DNA of 64,000 nucleotides from assembly GCA_020746105.1 (NCBI GenBank), contig CM036619.1:3435395-3499394 (forward strand), given 5' to 3'. A model generated the notes under the pieces. That model was not told where the DNA came from. It ran no database searches and worked only from the letters and a program-made list of their open reading frames with translations. Each line of letters opens with the position of its first letter. Position 1 is the stretch's first letter. This DNA comes from Trogon surrucura (taxonomy: Eukaryota; Chordata; Aves; Trogoniformes; Trogonidae). A program made the translations under genes and the position numbers. Positions 1 through 11,703 of the stretch are shown here, one piece after another.

Positions 1-50
1 CATCCTGTCCCTCTGGCATATCAACTGCACCACTCAGCTAATATCTTATA

Positions 51-322
51 TAGAATCATAGAATGTTGGGGGTTGGAAGGGACCTCTAGAGATCATCTAG
101 TCCAACCCCCCTGCCAGAGCAGGATCACCTGCAGTAGGTCACACAGGAACGTGTCCAGGTGGGTTTTGAATGTCTCCAGAGAAGGAAACTCCACACCCTC
201 TCTGGGCAGCCTGTGCCAGGGCTCCATCACCCTCACAGTAAAGAAGTTTCTCCTCATGTTGCGGTGGAACTTCCTGTGTTCTTAAACCCATTATTTCTTT
301 TTCTATTGCTGGACACCAATAT
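51..322 (-). repeat. CR1 LINE, 5'-truncated 3' end
   Basis: Read on the minus strand, this piece ends in the CR1 3' terminus (ATTCTATGATTCTA after the TTGGAAGGGACCTC-complement block). It encodes only the last ~80 codons of ORF2, with the recognisable C-terminal words for RNFFTV-like, GDGALAQAAQRG-like and GLDDL-type sequence in the antisense. The 5' truncation falls near 322, at the same point of the element as the copy at 52726-52995. It is a dead copy with no promoter or catalytic domain. Confidence 0.95.
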
Positions 323-589
323 ATATACTCAACACTAAAGAATGCTCAACAGGGCAGTATATCTGTAGGAAAACCATGTTACCACTCGTTCATATCTTCT
401 TAGTTACTGGAACAGCCAGTGACCAGAGTGTTTGACCATCCTTTTTTCATACCATACGTGCCATATGGACACACAAATCCACACGCTAATTTTGTGTAAT
501 TGTCTTCGTCACACAAGCTAGTAGTCTATCTTCACCAAAAGGGATGTAACATACAGTTCATGAAGCTAGTAATGATTGACAGTGATTTC
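323..589. other. No recognisable feature
   Basis: AT-rich unique-looking sequence with no open frame of note and no repeat that I recognise. It may include further decayed parts of the old LINE fragment that begins just to the right. Confidence 0.5.
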
Positions 590-720
590 TTCTAATTTTC
601 TTTAATTCTTTATTAGTAGAGAGTCCTGTATCAGTTGTTCCATTATTCTGACTAAGATCAGTGCTAGACTGGCAGGCCTGTAATTACCTGGGTCATCCCT
701 CTTATGATCTGACTACATCA
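590..720 (-). repeat. Ancient LINE (CR1/L3-like) reverse-transcriptase remnant
   Basis: On the minus strand one frame reads DDPGNYRPASLALILVRIME followed by QLIQDSLL. This matches the conserved early reverse-transcriptase block of CR1-clade LINEs ([20 protein letters not shown]-type). The flanks carry several stops and are heavily diverged, so this is much older than the bird-type CR1 copies nearby. The assignment to clade is by protein resemblance; the exact family is not resolved. Confidence 0.6.
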
Positions 721-2798
721 TCTGGCTTTTTCCCAAATAGTGGACAAAAATTTCATTGAATGCATTCACTTTTTTTTTTTTTTTTTTCTTCTCCACAGTT
801 TTATTATTGGTACTCTTTCATTTTACCATTTTAATGGATTCTAGTTTAGGATGCATTTTTCTTCTATCATGTCTGGAAAGTTCTTCATCGTTGTCCCTAC
901 TATTGTCAGTCACAGTTTTTTACTATGTGCCCTGTAGCTCACCTGATGGATTTTCTTCAGTTCCTCCTCCGATTTATATTACATTCTTCTTTTTTTTTTT
1001 TTTTTTTTTTCCCCCCACGTTTTCAAAATCTTTTTACTGGCCAAGCCCTGCAGAAAAGACGGATGTGGAAAATCGGCCTTTTAAAAGCAAGGGTCCAAAT
1101 AGCAATTTGGTATGAAAAGGCTGTTTAGTTACTATTTATATTCCTACATTGGAGAATAAGCTTTAGGAAAATCTAGATTACATGCTTAGGTATTTTCTTT
1201 TCGGAACTTTTCTGTTTCTTATATTGCCACAATTTGATTTCAGAATCACATTTTTACATGCCGATGCTGAATTCACTGATTTAAAGCTCGGGAAAGGATT
1301 ATCATTAATTACAGTGGCTTTTGGACTGGCATCTAGTTCAGATCCAAATGAAAATAGTTTAAACACAGAACTGAATGGGGGTAGTGACAGTGTGGAAATA
1401 GCAATTCCTTTACCATGCAGAACTTTCCACCCCTGCTGAGATTTTGAAGTTCATATTCCTTCTGATTTACAGCAGGAAATAAGCAGAGACTATAACTGAA
1501 TTAACCAAGTGACTAGACAGTAAATCATTTGCAGAGTTGGGGTGGAAACTTGACTTCTCCATGCCCAAAAGGCTACATTTCTTTCTGAGAATGAAAAGAT
1601 CGCAGATGAAAAGGTGTTTACACACACTTAATGTCTTTCTACTGCACTTAGGAAAATATTTGGGCAGGAAATCTGTGGTTTTAAGTGTGTGATGTTTCTG
1701 GAGAGTCATTTGTGAATTAGAAAAGCTCATATCAGCGAGCAAGGGATTATCTTAAAGGGCTGGGTAAATACTTCAAGTTTACAGTAACTTAGAGTAGTTA
1801 TTTTGAAATTGTTAGAAATATATGTCGAGTCACCTCTATTCTAGGTTTGTAAAAGAAAATAAGCTTTTACATTGAGGAATAATGGAAATAGAAGACGGTT
1901 TATATATAAAGTGGACAAGAATGCTGAAGATAAGTGAGAAACTGGAATTTCTAAAACTTATTGCTTATTATATGTTTCTGTAATACTTCTGAGGTGCCAG
2001 TTTTTGAAAGCTCCCTATTGTGAAAAGCTGTTATTATTTAAATGAAAGGCTGTTTCATGGATGCTAGGGCAGGAAAGTGTTTTATATTAATATTATTACT
2101 AAAGGATTTGGGAGCATACTGATTCATGTGGTGATGTTCTAGTTTTCTTGCAAGCATCCTTGCAAAAAATGAACTTTTCTGAAGGTTTTGAAGGAGGAAT
2201 GCCATTGTGGATGACTTAAGGGAGGACATTTTGGGGTGAATTTACAACACTTGACTTTGTGCATTTAGCTGAGGTACTCAAATTAGGGCTCAGACCTTTG
2301 TAATATTGAATGTAGGTGGAAAAAATTATTTTCTTTTGACTGAGAGGAAGTCTTAGTAAATGTAGGTCTAACTAAGATGTTTGATTCATGAAGTTAAGAG
2401 GTATGATTCAATCTTCAGGCGGATGTAAGCAGAAGAGTGCCCAGAGGAGATAAGGTCAGCAGTGGCAGCAGGGACTTTCATCCTACAAAGAGCAAAGCAG
2501 AGGAGATCTGGAATGAGATGCTGGCAGATGAGTGCAGAGAAACAGTGAATGCATTCCTCCTTAGAAAACAACAAGAAGGAGTTCTGCTCAGGTGTTCTGA
2601 AGGGAGGTCTTTAAGGAAGAAGTCAGGATGGTCAAAACCTCAAATGTGGGATGTGAGCATCACTTTGTCTCTGGGAATCGGAGAACTGTCTGAGAGGCAA
2701 AAAAGTGGTTGCAATAGTCAAGATGGAATAAGAGGCTTAGTTATCCAACACCTCCTGATGTAAGAGTTCAAATTCTTTTGTCGTTCTTGTTGCTCTAC
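721..2798. other. Unique-looking sequence with poly-T tracts
   Basis: There are two long T runs (about 769-787 and 988-1010, the second followed by a C run). The short frames across the poly-T tracts translate to poly-Phe and are not genes. An open frame of 108 codons at 2437-2763 (+) resembles no family I know and has no supporting signals. Parts of 721-1100 could be further decayed antisense LINE sequence. Confidence 0.5.
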
Positions 2799-3606
2799 CA
2801 TAGAATCATAGAATGTTAGGGATTGGAAGGGGCCTCAAGGATCATCAAGTCCAACCCGCCTGCCAGAGCAGGATCACCCAGGGCAGCCACACAGGAACAT
2901 GTCCAGGCGGGTTTTGAATGTCTCCAAAGAAGGAGACTCAACAACCTCCCTGGGCAGCCTGTGCCAGGGCTCTGTCACCCTCAGAGTAAAGAAGTTTCTC
3001 CTTATGTTGCTGGGCACCACTGAAGAAGAGATTCTCCCCTTCCTCTTGACACCCACCCCTCAAACATTTATATATATATATTAATAAGATCCCCTCTCAG
3101 CCATCTCCACTCCAGGCTAAACAGCCCCAGTTCTCTCAGTCTCTCTTCACAGGAGAGATGTTCAAGCCGGTTGATCCTCCTCATAGCTCTCCGTTGGACT
3201 CCAGTATCTCTCTTGAATTGGGAAGCCCCAAACTAGACACAGTATTCCAGGTGTGTTCTCGCCAGGGCAGAGCAGAGGAGGAGGAGGAGAACCTCCCTAG
3301 ACCTGCTGGACACACTTTTCTTGGTGCCCCCCAGGATCCTACTGGCCCTCTTGGCCACAAGGGCCCGTTGCTGTCCCAGGGACAACTCCCTGCCCACTGG
3401 GACTCCAAGGTCTTTCTCCACGGGGCTGCTTTCCAGCAGGACATCCCCTAATCTGTCCTGGTGCCTGGTGTTATTCCTCCCCAGATGCAGGACTCTACAT
3501 CTGTCCTTACTGAACTTCATGAGGTTCCCCTTTGCCCAGCTCTCCAGCATGCCCAGATCTCATTGGATGGCAACACAGCCTGCCTGAGTGTCAGCCAACC
3601 AGGTCT
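2799..3606 (-). repeat. CR1 LINE, about 0.8 kb, 5'-truncated
   Basis: Minus-strand copy with the octamer 3' terminus at 2799-2814. It covers the ORF2 region downstream of the reverse-transcriptase core: an open stretch (3550-3233) reads NLMKFSKDRCRVLHLGRNN, then ESSPVEKDLGVPV, then SREVLLLL and ARTHLEYCV, all standard CR1 words. The frame is broken before the C-terminus, and a short (TA)n run at 3069-3082 sits inside the copy. The RT catalytic motifs are absent because of the 5' truncation. Confidence 0.95.
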
Positions 3607-4384
3607 ATTACCAGTTTATGTCTACAGTTTGTGAAGTGCAGTGTCCAAAATGTGCCATAGCACTTTGCTTCTCTGGCACTAAGTTTACTTTGAAAGTCTG
3701 CTCTGCCTCTGGTAACAGTCCCATCAAGATATGCCAATATTAGACATATTTTTCATGTACAACATTGCATCATTGGTTTGTACGGAGTTTGAGATCCGCT
3801 TTCAGCACCAGAATTTTCTGTAATAACTTGTTGACCAGCCAAACAGTTTTGTATTTGTGCATTTAACTTCATCCCTGGCATAGCATGGTGCGTGCCTATA
3901 CAATGATTTTCTTCCTTCTAATTTCGTATGTGTGTCTGGTTTTTTAAGCTCATTCCAAATTCCACCTTTGTTCTACAAGGTACAGTTACTGAAGCCTGCT
4001 GTCATTCATAAGTATTTAGTTATACTCTTTATTAAAACAAGTCAATGCTCGTGTTTTGAAAAGAGCCAGGCCTAAGAAACATCGCTGAAATATCTTATTT
4101 AAGATCCCCTATTCTGATGCTAAAAAGCCTCTGACAATTACCCTTCAAAACTGATTTACCAACCAGTTCTATTGTACCAAAATTAGTTCTTCCTAACCTT
4201 ACTGTTAAAAAACTTTTTCTAGCATCTTCTTTTGCCTTCTTTCTCACCTTTTTTTTTTTTTTTTCCCTAAGTCAGAACTTAAATTAGGTTACTTGGAGTT
4301 ATTTCCTGTATTACATTTACATTTTATTTATTTTTAATAAGGTGATTGTCTTCTGGGTATTTGCAAATGGTTGCTTAATAATTT
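3607..4384. other. No recognisable gene; poly-T tract
   Basis: AT-rich sequence with a T run at about 4250-4264. No convincing coding frame. The right part may be a decayed continuation of the old LINE that starts at about 4385. Confidence 0.45.
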
Positions 4385-4620
4385 CTTCTAGCATCTACCC
4401 ATAAGTTAAAATTAAGCCTGTTGGTCTGTAATTTCTGAGCCATCAACTCTATTTTTCATAGGTGCATTCTATATTTGTCCCTCTTCAGTGCTCTGGTGCT
4501 TCTGAATCCTCCACAAACTCTTGAAGATAATCACTAATGACTCAGTTTGCTTCAACTAGTTTCCTGCAAAACCTTTAAACCCAACCGACTCAAACGTGTC
4601 TGCCATCACGAAAATCTTTA
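4385..4620 (-). repeat. Ancient LINE (CR1-clade) remnant
   Basis: The plus-strand text CTGTTGGTCTGTAATTTCTG, then a GTGCATTCTATATTTG block and a CAGTGCTCTGGTGCTTCTG block, looks like the antisense of the early reverse-transcriptase region of old amniote CR1-clade LINEs (the stretch encoding QITDQ.A followed by the conserved linker). No frame stays open. The boundaries are soft, and the family assignment is from remembered consensus patterns rather than an alignment. Confidence 0.45.
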
Positions 4621-4994
4621 AAACCATTCTTCCCGTGATGCAACCTGAACCCAGTCTCCTGTATTAAGATTAACTCCGTCAGCATCGAGTCACCGGTTAC
4701 CTTCTTCACAAAGTTGAAGACAAATAAAATATCCCTGGGATCCTTGAGCCAACTCTGCGTCTTTATTCATTTTATATTCTGATTTAAAAACCCGTTATTA
4801 TCCTTCTGATGGCAAAACTGAAATGCAGGAGTCACAGCAGGGTGAAGCTACATGTGATAAAGTGTCTCAAGGCACTGAGTAAAGACAACGCACAAATAAA
4901 CCTCTTCTGAGCTCCTCACTTTTTCCGTAGCTCTCACTTTTCCTATAAATGCCTCTAGATGTCATGGATGAAAGCAAGGGTGACCGTGTAGTAG
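4621..4994. other. No recognisable feature
   Basis: Unique-looking sequence between an old LINE remnant and a younger CR1. The left half may belong to the same decayed LINE. No gene signal. Confidence 0.4.
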
Positions 4995-5553
4995 GTTGAG
5001 AGAGGTCCTCCTACCACTCTCCTCTGCCCTAGTGAGGCCACATCTGGAATATTGTGTCCAGTTCTGGGCCCCTCAGCTCAAGAGAGACAGGGAACTGCTG
5101 GAGAGAGTCCAGTGCAGCCACAGAGATGATGGAGGGAGTGGAACATCTCCCTTATGCAAAAAGGCTGAGGAGCTGGGTCTCTTTAGCTTGGAGAAGAGGA
5201 GGCTGAGGGGTGACCTCATAAATGTTTATAAATATGTCAAGGGGAAGTGTCAGGAGAACGGAGCCAGGCTCTTCTCAGGGATGTCCAGTGATAGGACAAG
5301 GGGCAATGGGTGCAAGGTGGAACACAGGAGGTTCCACAAAAACATTAAAAAAAACTTTTTCCCTGTGAGGGTGACAGAGCCCTGGCACAGGCTGCCCAGG
5401 GAGGTTGTGGAGTCTCCTTCTCTGGAGACATTCGAAACCCACCTGAACGTGTTCCTGTGTGACCTGCTGTGGGTGATCCTGTTCTGGCAGGGGAATTGCA
5501 CTAGATGATCTCCTGAGGTCCCTTCCAACTCTAAGCATTCTGTGATTCTCTGA
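4995..5553 (+). repeat. CR1 LINE with 170-codon open ORF2 C-terminus
   Basis: Plus-strand copy that starts abruptly in the middle of ORF2 at [20 protein letters not shown] and runs to the octamer-type terminus (CATTCTGTGATTCTCTGATG). The frame 4996-5508 is open for 170 codons and carries [37 protein letters not shown] and [17 protein letters not shown]. One frame slip relative to family sequence shows after RVQ, where the usual RRATKM block reads differently. Being open here reflects relative youth, not function: endonuclease and RT are missing. Confidence 0.95.
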
Positions 5554-8149
5554 TGTTGCCATCTCTTAGAGGCAGAGGACACACTATCCTTTCCCCCAAA
5601 TCTCACTTTTTATCTTGCTTTGTGCTGGCTCGGGTGTTTGCCCAGCACTGTAGTGAGACACTTCAGCTCACTGGCCTAGCTAAATAACTCAAAAAATAAG
5701 AAAGGATTTGCAGTTCTTCAGCACTAGTGACTTCAGGCAGCTCCAGGAAGAATCAGCCTGCATTAGAACTGGCACATTGGGTGGGGTGAGGAGGGACCAG
5801 CGTTAAGGAGCAAGACACCTCTCTCTTGAGTGATGTGTGTTTTACATGAGCCACACAGCTTCACCCTGAAGGGACAGTGCCTTGGCAGAGGTGGACCACT
5901 GAGAGCCTCTTGCAGTGGCTTTCCAGCCAGATAAAGCCTATCATCTAACTGTCACTCCAGTGTGTGTTTTCTTTAAGACTTTACCAGTCATTGGATCAGC
6001 CTTTAGGAATACAACAGTTAGGAGTTTGCCTAACCTTCTTCAATCTTCGTTTCCATGTAACGCTTCAGCTGTAGTTTTCCCTTACACATAATGTCTGGAA
6101 GCAGTAATAATAATGATAGAAAGGGCTATGCAAAGCATCTGAGGAGGAAGCTCATCCACTTGTCTGCACACCCGTCCCCCAGCCCTTTTTATTCTTTTAA
6201 ATATTAAAGATTACATTCAATGGTAAGAAGCAAATGTCTGATTTTCGGAAGTGCTGATCTCCCCATTGTCTTCAGTGGGCGTCGTGGCTGCTCAGCAGTT
6301 CTGAAAACCAGGCTCATAATGATCAGCAAGCTGCGAAAATATTTAACAGCAAAATTTTTTCCTGTCCTCTTCTTTCCATTCTCCAGCCAAGAGAAAGCTT
6401 CTCCCTTCCTCACATCCTGCTCCCTGTAGAAGCACCACTTTTGTCTCTCTGTCCTTCCACTCTCCTATCCCCTTCGCCTGACATCTTACGTGGACATCTA
6501 CATGTTGTACCTTAGCATCACGCTCTTCACCTGGGGCACATGTGGTGGGAGTCATCTGATGAGCTGCGGATATCTGCAACGTGGGTGTCTGCATCTGGGC
6601 AAGTTGCCCTGGGCGCTGCTCGTAGTCAATAGAGAGTGAGTCAGCGGAGTCAATGGAGCTTAGGGTGTGATTTCACATCCTAAAATAGGCATCTACATTT
6701 GGTCAGATGACTCACACTTCTGAACTCCATTGACTATATTTGCTATACCTCCAGTGTCTTCAATGGGAGTCTAGGCAAAAAACTCTTGTGGGATGCTTCT
6801 ACCAGATCCTTCAGGTGAGATGAAATTAATCCCATCCCTCCTGTGAACTAATACATCAGCTCACTACACATAACACATTCACCTCTATCTTAAAGAACTG
6901 TGTCTGTCTTGGTGTCTACAGGGAATGAATCGAGTAATAAAGGGTGGTGAAGTGGAAAGATAATGGTAGGTCATAGCGGAAAGTTAGACTGAACCTTAGG
7001 TTGGATAAATTAGAGCAGTTTTATTGAATCCAGTGGAGCCTCTCTCCTTCATTGAAGAATTTTAATAAAAACAAACAAAAAAAAAAGATAAAAGAAACAA
7101 AAGATAAGTATTCCTGTGAACAGTCAAGGCATATTCTAGCCATTATCTTTCCGTGTGAATTTATGATTCAACATATTTTCCTTCCAGCTTCACTATTGTT
7201 GTCTAGACTAGAGCCTTTCCCTAGTGACAGTCAGTTCCTGATCCTGACTCTTGCGTGCTGTGTAAGTCTCCAGCACCTCCTTGATTTCTGCTTGCAAGTA
7301 ATCAGGTGGAGGACTGCTGGGATCTCTGTAGCACAGCAGCCAGAGTGCAACCTCTATCAGTGTGTCAAATATCCTCCGCCTCCTTTGCAATACAAACTCT
7401 CCTTTATCCTAGGTTGTGTGCCCCACCTGGAGATTTTCAACTCCATTCCTTCTGATTTCTATGACAGTTTAGGCATTGGTCAGTTCCCGGTGGGCTAACT
7501 CTCAAAGTTCTGTTTGCAGAAATCAGCAATCAACTTCCAAGCTGAATATTTACCCCAAACAAAGTGACTTAACCTGGTGCATCCTGGAAACTCCAAATGC
7601 AGGCAAAAATCAGTATCAATGCAGCTTAGCGAGAAGCAGCATGGTGGAAAGAGCATAGTTATGAAACAGATATGCAAAAATCAGTGCAGAACACAGTAAA
7701 ATAGAGAGAAATAATAATAAATTGGATTTAATTAGTTCTCCTCTGATCTTCATTACTGCTGTCTTTTGCTATTCCAGTTGGTCGGACATAAACACGGATG
7801 CTATTGCTACTTTCTACATATTTAAGACAAAGCCCACCCTCTCCTCAGACCTAGACATTTCTTCTTAACTCCCTCATTCGTTACACCAACCAGTTTAGAA
7901 TTATCTTGCTGTGTTATACAACACACCATAAAGGGAGACCAGCCTCTGCCACAATTTCCCTCTCTCTCTTTCATTATTACCAAGCATTTTGCAGGATATT
8001 TCTGCTGTCAGTAAGTCTTCCCCACAACTCCGACAAGGATGACCTTGTGCCCCGTTTGTTCTGACTCGTTTCAAACACACCCTGAAAAGAGGAACAGCTT
8101 CCGCCTGTTTAATTTCTCCATCCCTGTGTTATTATTTAGTTCTAACCGT
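5554..8149. other. Unique-looking non-coding sequence
   Basis: No recognisable gene or young repeat. A-rich low-complexity sequence lies at about 7062-7110. Around 6640-6740 the words GAGTCAATGGAG and, 70 bp on, CTCCATTGACT form a short imperfect inverted repeat, possibly part of an old dispersed repeat. The 148-codon frame at 7052-7498 (+) shows no family resemblance. Confidence 0.5.
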
Positions 8150-8500
8150 GTTATTTAACTCTAGGCCGTTTCACGGGCGCAATTGGTGTGAAAGGTTCTG
8201 CAGAAAGCAAAGTGGTGTTGTAGGTAGGCAATTTGTCATGTAGTGCAACAGCTAACGAGCATTTTAGAGCTGGTTGGAAAACGGACTGTGTTAGCAAACC
8301 TCTCATTTTACGAAAATTGAACAACGCGTTTGCTTCCTGCACCGGAGGAAATGTGAAGGAAACAAACTGTCTCCTTGTCTTTCTTTCTTTTTTTTTTTCG
8401 TCTGTGCATGTAAATCCGTGAGCGTATCGCACCTACCGACACACACAAATCATTGAACAATATCAAAACGTTCCGTAACGAAGTCCGGAGATCTGTCGCT
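8150..8500. promoter_or_regulatory. Candidate conserved non-coding element
   Basis: This stretch is free of recognisable repeats and has more CpG than its surroundings (GGCCGTTTCACGGGCGCAAT near 8163, AACAACGCGTTTGC near 8320, and several CG dinucleotides between 8419 and 8495). It also has SOX-like GAACAAT at 8455 and homeodomain-like words. Short frames on both strands have no protein resemblance. Calling it regulatory is an inference from composition; without alignment to other birds I cannot tell it from ordinary unique DNA. Confidence 0.25.
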
Positions 8501-9163
8501 GGTGGAGGTTGTAGAGTCCCTCAGGGACTCATTGACAACCTTTAAGGCACGAGATGGATTCTCGAGAATGAGAAAACTAACATCCATCAGCCGTAATTGA
8601 GCAAATTAATAGCTTTGTGAAGTCTCTTCTTCGGTTAACATCCCATGGAGTGACAATAAATGTGGCAGAGTTTCTCTTACAGCCTCTGCTTGCTTTTTTT
8701 CTTTTTGCTGTTGGCTTGCGTACAGTGAGTAAGGGCGGTGAAGCCAAGGCTTATCCTCTACAAAATCAGCAGCAATTTTAGCCTTGAAACAAGGTTGTGA
8801 AAGCTGAATACTGAAGAGTGTTCATCTTCCCTGCTGAAGGAGTTGAGCGTGGAACTTTGGAAGAGGATTTCTTTGCGTTTAGACACCAGTTTTGGCCCAA
8901 GGGTTGTCTCAGTCACAGGAAGAATCAGTAGGGAGCCTGTGATGGGATCTGGAAGCCTTGACTTCTACTCCCCCATCTTTGAGTAGGCACTTCATGGCCC
9001 TTTTCCTCCCACTTCTCAACTATTTCTGGACATCAGTGGTTATACTACTTGCAGAAAGAAACACTGCTATGTTTTCCTTGAAACAGGGCCTTTGCTTTGT
9101 GTGTCGTACCAGAGGAATTAAAATCTCAGGAATGAAGTATAATAACCTCTTATTATACTGACA
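8501..9163. other. No recognisable feature
   Basis: Unique-looking sequence without a convincing frame, RNA gene or repeat. Confidence 0.5.
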
Positions 9164-9222
9164 CTTGGATTCAATGATCTTAAAGGTCTTTTCCAACCTA
9201 AACAATGCCATGATTTTTATGA
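9164..9222 (+). repeat. CR1 LINE 3'-terminal stub, diverged
   Basis: TTCAATGATCTTAAAGGTCT then TTCCAACCTAAACAATG and a decayed ATGATTTTTATGA. This is the last ~60 bp of a CR1 with a degraded octamer tail. It is more diverged than the larger copies. Confidence 0.75.
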
Positions 9223-10203
9223 ACTAGGAAGAAGGTGCTCTCAACTCCCGTTACCAGAAGAAGAGAAAAGCCAGTTTGGGCCACTATAGCCATGGGCAGT
9301 TGTCTGTATTTCGGACAACTCAATTCTCTTGCTTTGTTTATGCTCTGGAGTGTGAATATGGTAGTAAATTATTGGCATCAGCGACTTTATGAGCAACATG
9401 GAAACTGTTCAAGGTACCGCCAGCATGAAGGTGCTTCTGCAGGCAGGATCGAGTCGTTGCTATTTAGAGCAAAGCAGTGCATCATCGTACTCATCAAAGT
9501 GAGTGTTATAAGTAAACAGAGATGAGGAAGTGAGACCTGAACACGAATTCAGAGGCACTAATCCCTGGTGAGGCACAGTGTTCTGTCATGCTCCCAGGCA
9601 CATACTTTAGCCTGTTCTACATTTTGCTGAAACGGAAAGCTATCCTAAGAAATCAGTTTAGCTCTTTGAGTCTGTCTCCTTAAAGATTTTCTTCCGGCTT
9701 TAAAATAATATTTATCTTTCTTACCCACTATTTAGTTGTTTGCTTCCCCCCCTCAAAGGACAGCAGTATTCCAGTATTCATCTCATTACACCATTTGTAG
9801 TGTAAAGTGAGGTTGCGTTATTTGCTTTTACTTTTCTAGTCTCTGCAATTTCCCAGTTCTTCCAGATCTATTAAAAATAAACCTAAGCGGGTCAGTCTTC
9901 TAAGAAAATTCTTTTTTTGTCGAACTTGCCTGGATTGTTTTTAAAGACTTCCCTCTGAGGAAAAAAAAAAAAACAGGAAAAAATAATTTTGATTTCTTAC
10001 TGCTTCTTCAAGTGAATCAAATATTTCTTATATGTCTCTTACATGTCAGTGGTTTGATCTGTGTACACAGTATATTTTGTTGAATGTACTTAGTTTCTAG
10101 CTGTAAGGACAGACGAAACATTCACAGTTAGGGATTCAGGGACATAAAGTCCTTGTGTATGGTGGTCTTTCTTTGCAATTGAGTTCCTAGTTCTTCTGGG
10201 GCT
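9223..10203. other. Unique-looking sequence with small homopolymers
   Basis: Contains an A run at 9961-9973. No gene or repeat recognised; the 96-codon frame at 9235-9525 (+) has no family resemblance. Confidence 0.5.
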
Positions 10204-11703
10204 AGAATCATAGAGTCATAGAATGATTTGTGCTGGAAAGGACCTCAAAGATCATCTAGTTCCGCCCCCCCTGCCATGGCAGGGACATCTCCCACTAGAT
10301 TAGGTTTCTCAAGGCTCCATCCAGCCTGGCCTTGAACATTTCTAGAGATGGAGCATCCAGACCTCCCTGGGCAACCTGTTCCAGGGCCTCAGTACCCTCA
10401 GGGTAAAGAACTTCTTCCTTATATCTGGTCTAAACCTGCACTCTTCCAGCTTCAACCCATTACGCCTCATCCTATCATTACAGACTCTTGTAAAAAGTCC
10501 CTCCCCAACCTTCTTGTAGGCTCCTTTCAGGTACTGGCAGGCTGCTGTAAGGTCTTCCCAGAGCCTTCTTTCTTCCAGGCTGAACAAGCCCAACTCTCTC
10601 AGCCTGTCCTCATAGCAGAGGTGCTCCAGCCCTCTGACCATCTTGGTAGCCCTCCTCTGGACTCGCTCCAACAGCTCCATGTCTTTCTTGTGTTGGGGGT
10701 TCCAGAGCTGGACGCAGTATTCTGGGTGGGGTCTCACAAGGGCAGAGTCACCTCCCTCACCCTGCTGGTGACACAGCCCTTGGTGCATCCCAGGACAGGG
10801 TTGGCTTTCTGAGCTGCAAGTGCCCAGAGTTGGCTTGTGTTGATCTTATCGCCCACCAACACGCCCAAATCCTTCTCCCCAGGACTGCTCTCAGTCCACT
10901 CATTGCCCAACCTCTGTTTGGAATTGCCTCGATCCACCTGCAGGACCTTACACTTGGCCTTGTTAAACTTAATGAGGTTGGCCAGGGCCCACTTCTTAAG
11001 CTTGTCAAGGTTCCTCTGGATGGCATCCAGAGCATGCACTTTGACCATACCACACAATTTTGTGACATCACCAGCGATCTTGCTGAGGGTGCACTCAATG
11101 CCACTGTCCATGACAAAGTACTGGACCTAGTACTGATCCCTGAGGGACACCACTTGTCGCTGGTCTCCACTTGGACATTGAGCCATTGACTCCAACTCTT
11201 TGAGTGCAATCTTCCAGCCAGTTCCTTATCCACTGAGTGGTCCACCCATCGAATCCATGTCTTTCCAACTTGGAGACCACGATGTCATACAGGACAGTGT
11301 CGAAGGCCTTGCATAAGTCTTGGTAGATGACATCAGTTGCTCTTCCCTTGTCAGCTGATTGTGTTACTCCATCATAAAAAGCCACCAGATTTGTCAGGCA
11401 GCATTTTCCTTTGGTGAAATCATGTTGGTTGCCACCAATCACGTCCACATTTCCCATGTGCCATAGCAGAGCCTTCAGAAGGATATGCTCCATGATCTTG
11501 CGAGCACAGAGGTAAGACTGACTGGCCTGTAGTTGCCTGGGTCTTCTTTTTTCCCTTTTTTGAAAATGGGAGTAATGTTTCTGCTTTTCTGGTCAGTGGG
11601 TACTTCACCAGACTGCCATGACCTCTCAAATGTGATGGAAAGCAGCCTAGCAACTTCATCTGCCAGTTCCCTCACAACCTGTGGATGGATCTCCTCAGGC
11701 TAG
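10204..11703 (-). repeat. CR1 LINE, about 1.5 kb, reaching into the reverse transcriptase
   Basis: Minus-strand copy from [20 protein letters not shown] at the right end to the octamer terminus at 10204-10225. It contains most of the ORF2 reverse transcriptase and the full C-terminal extension. Its 3' end is of the type ending WYD/GLDDL-KPFYDSMI, with the genomic GATTTGTGCTGGAAAGGACC variant. It is the second longest CR1 in the window. Internal ORF2 remains are described separately. Confidence 0.96.
10342..11702 (-). pseudogene. CR1 ORF2 remnant: reverse transcriptase and C-terminal region
   Basis: LINE ORF2 copies itself by target-primed reverse transcription; here only the RT and C-terminal part remain. 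In order on the minus strand: [20 protein letters not shown], then [20 protein letters not shown] (11675-11475); then in another frame [17 protein letters not shown], the motif A region [11 protein letters not shown] (family Y-L-D-F-S-K-A-F-D) and [13 protein letters not shown] (11493-11095); then LSKIAGDVTKLCGM, where the family has F-A-D-D-T-K-L; then KCKVLQVDRGNSK and the C-terminal [18 protein letters not shown] block (10788-10342). So there are at least three frame changes, and the catalytic aspartate pair is altered to G-D. The protein is dead. The 5' truncation has also removed ORF1 and the endonuclease. Confidence 0.9.

Noticed and set aside
756-1128. 119-codon frame with poly-Phe segments, superficially membrane-like
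   Set aside because: The hydrophobic runs come from poly-T tracts; no family resemblance.
2437-2763. 108-codon plus-strand frame beginning MPRGDKVSSG
   Set aside because: No recognised domain, no splice or promoter context; length is within chance for this window.
6640-6740. Short inverted repeat GAGTCAATGGAG / CTCCATTGACT
   Set aside because: Imperfect and only ~12 bp; no terminal repeats, duplications or transposase remains to support a DNA transposon.
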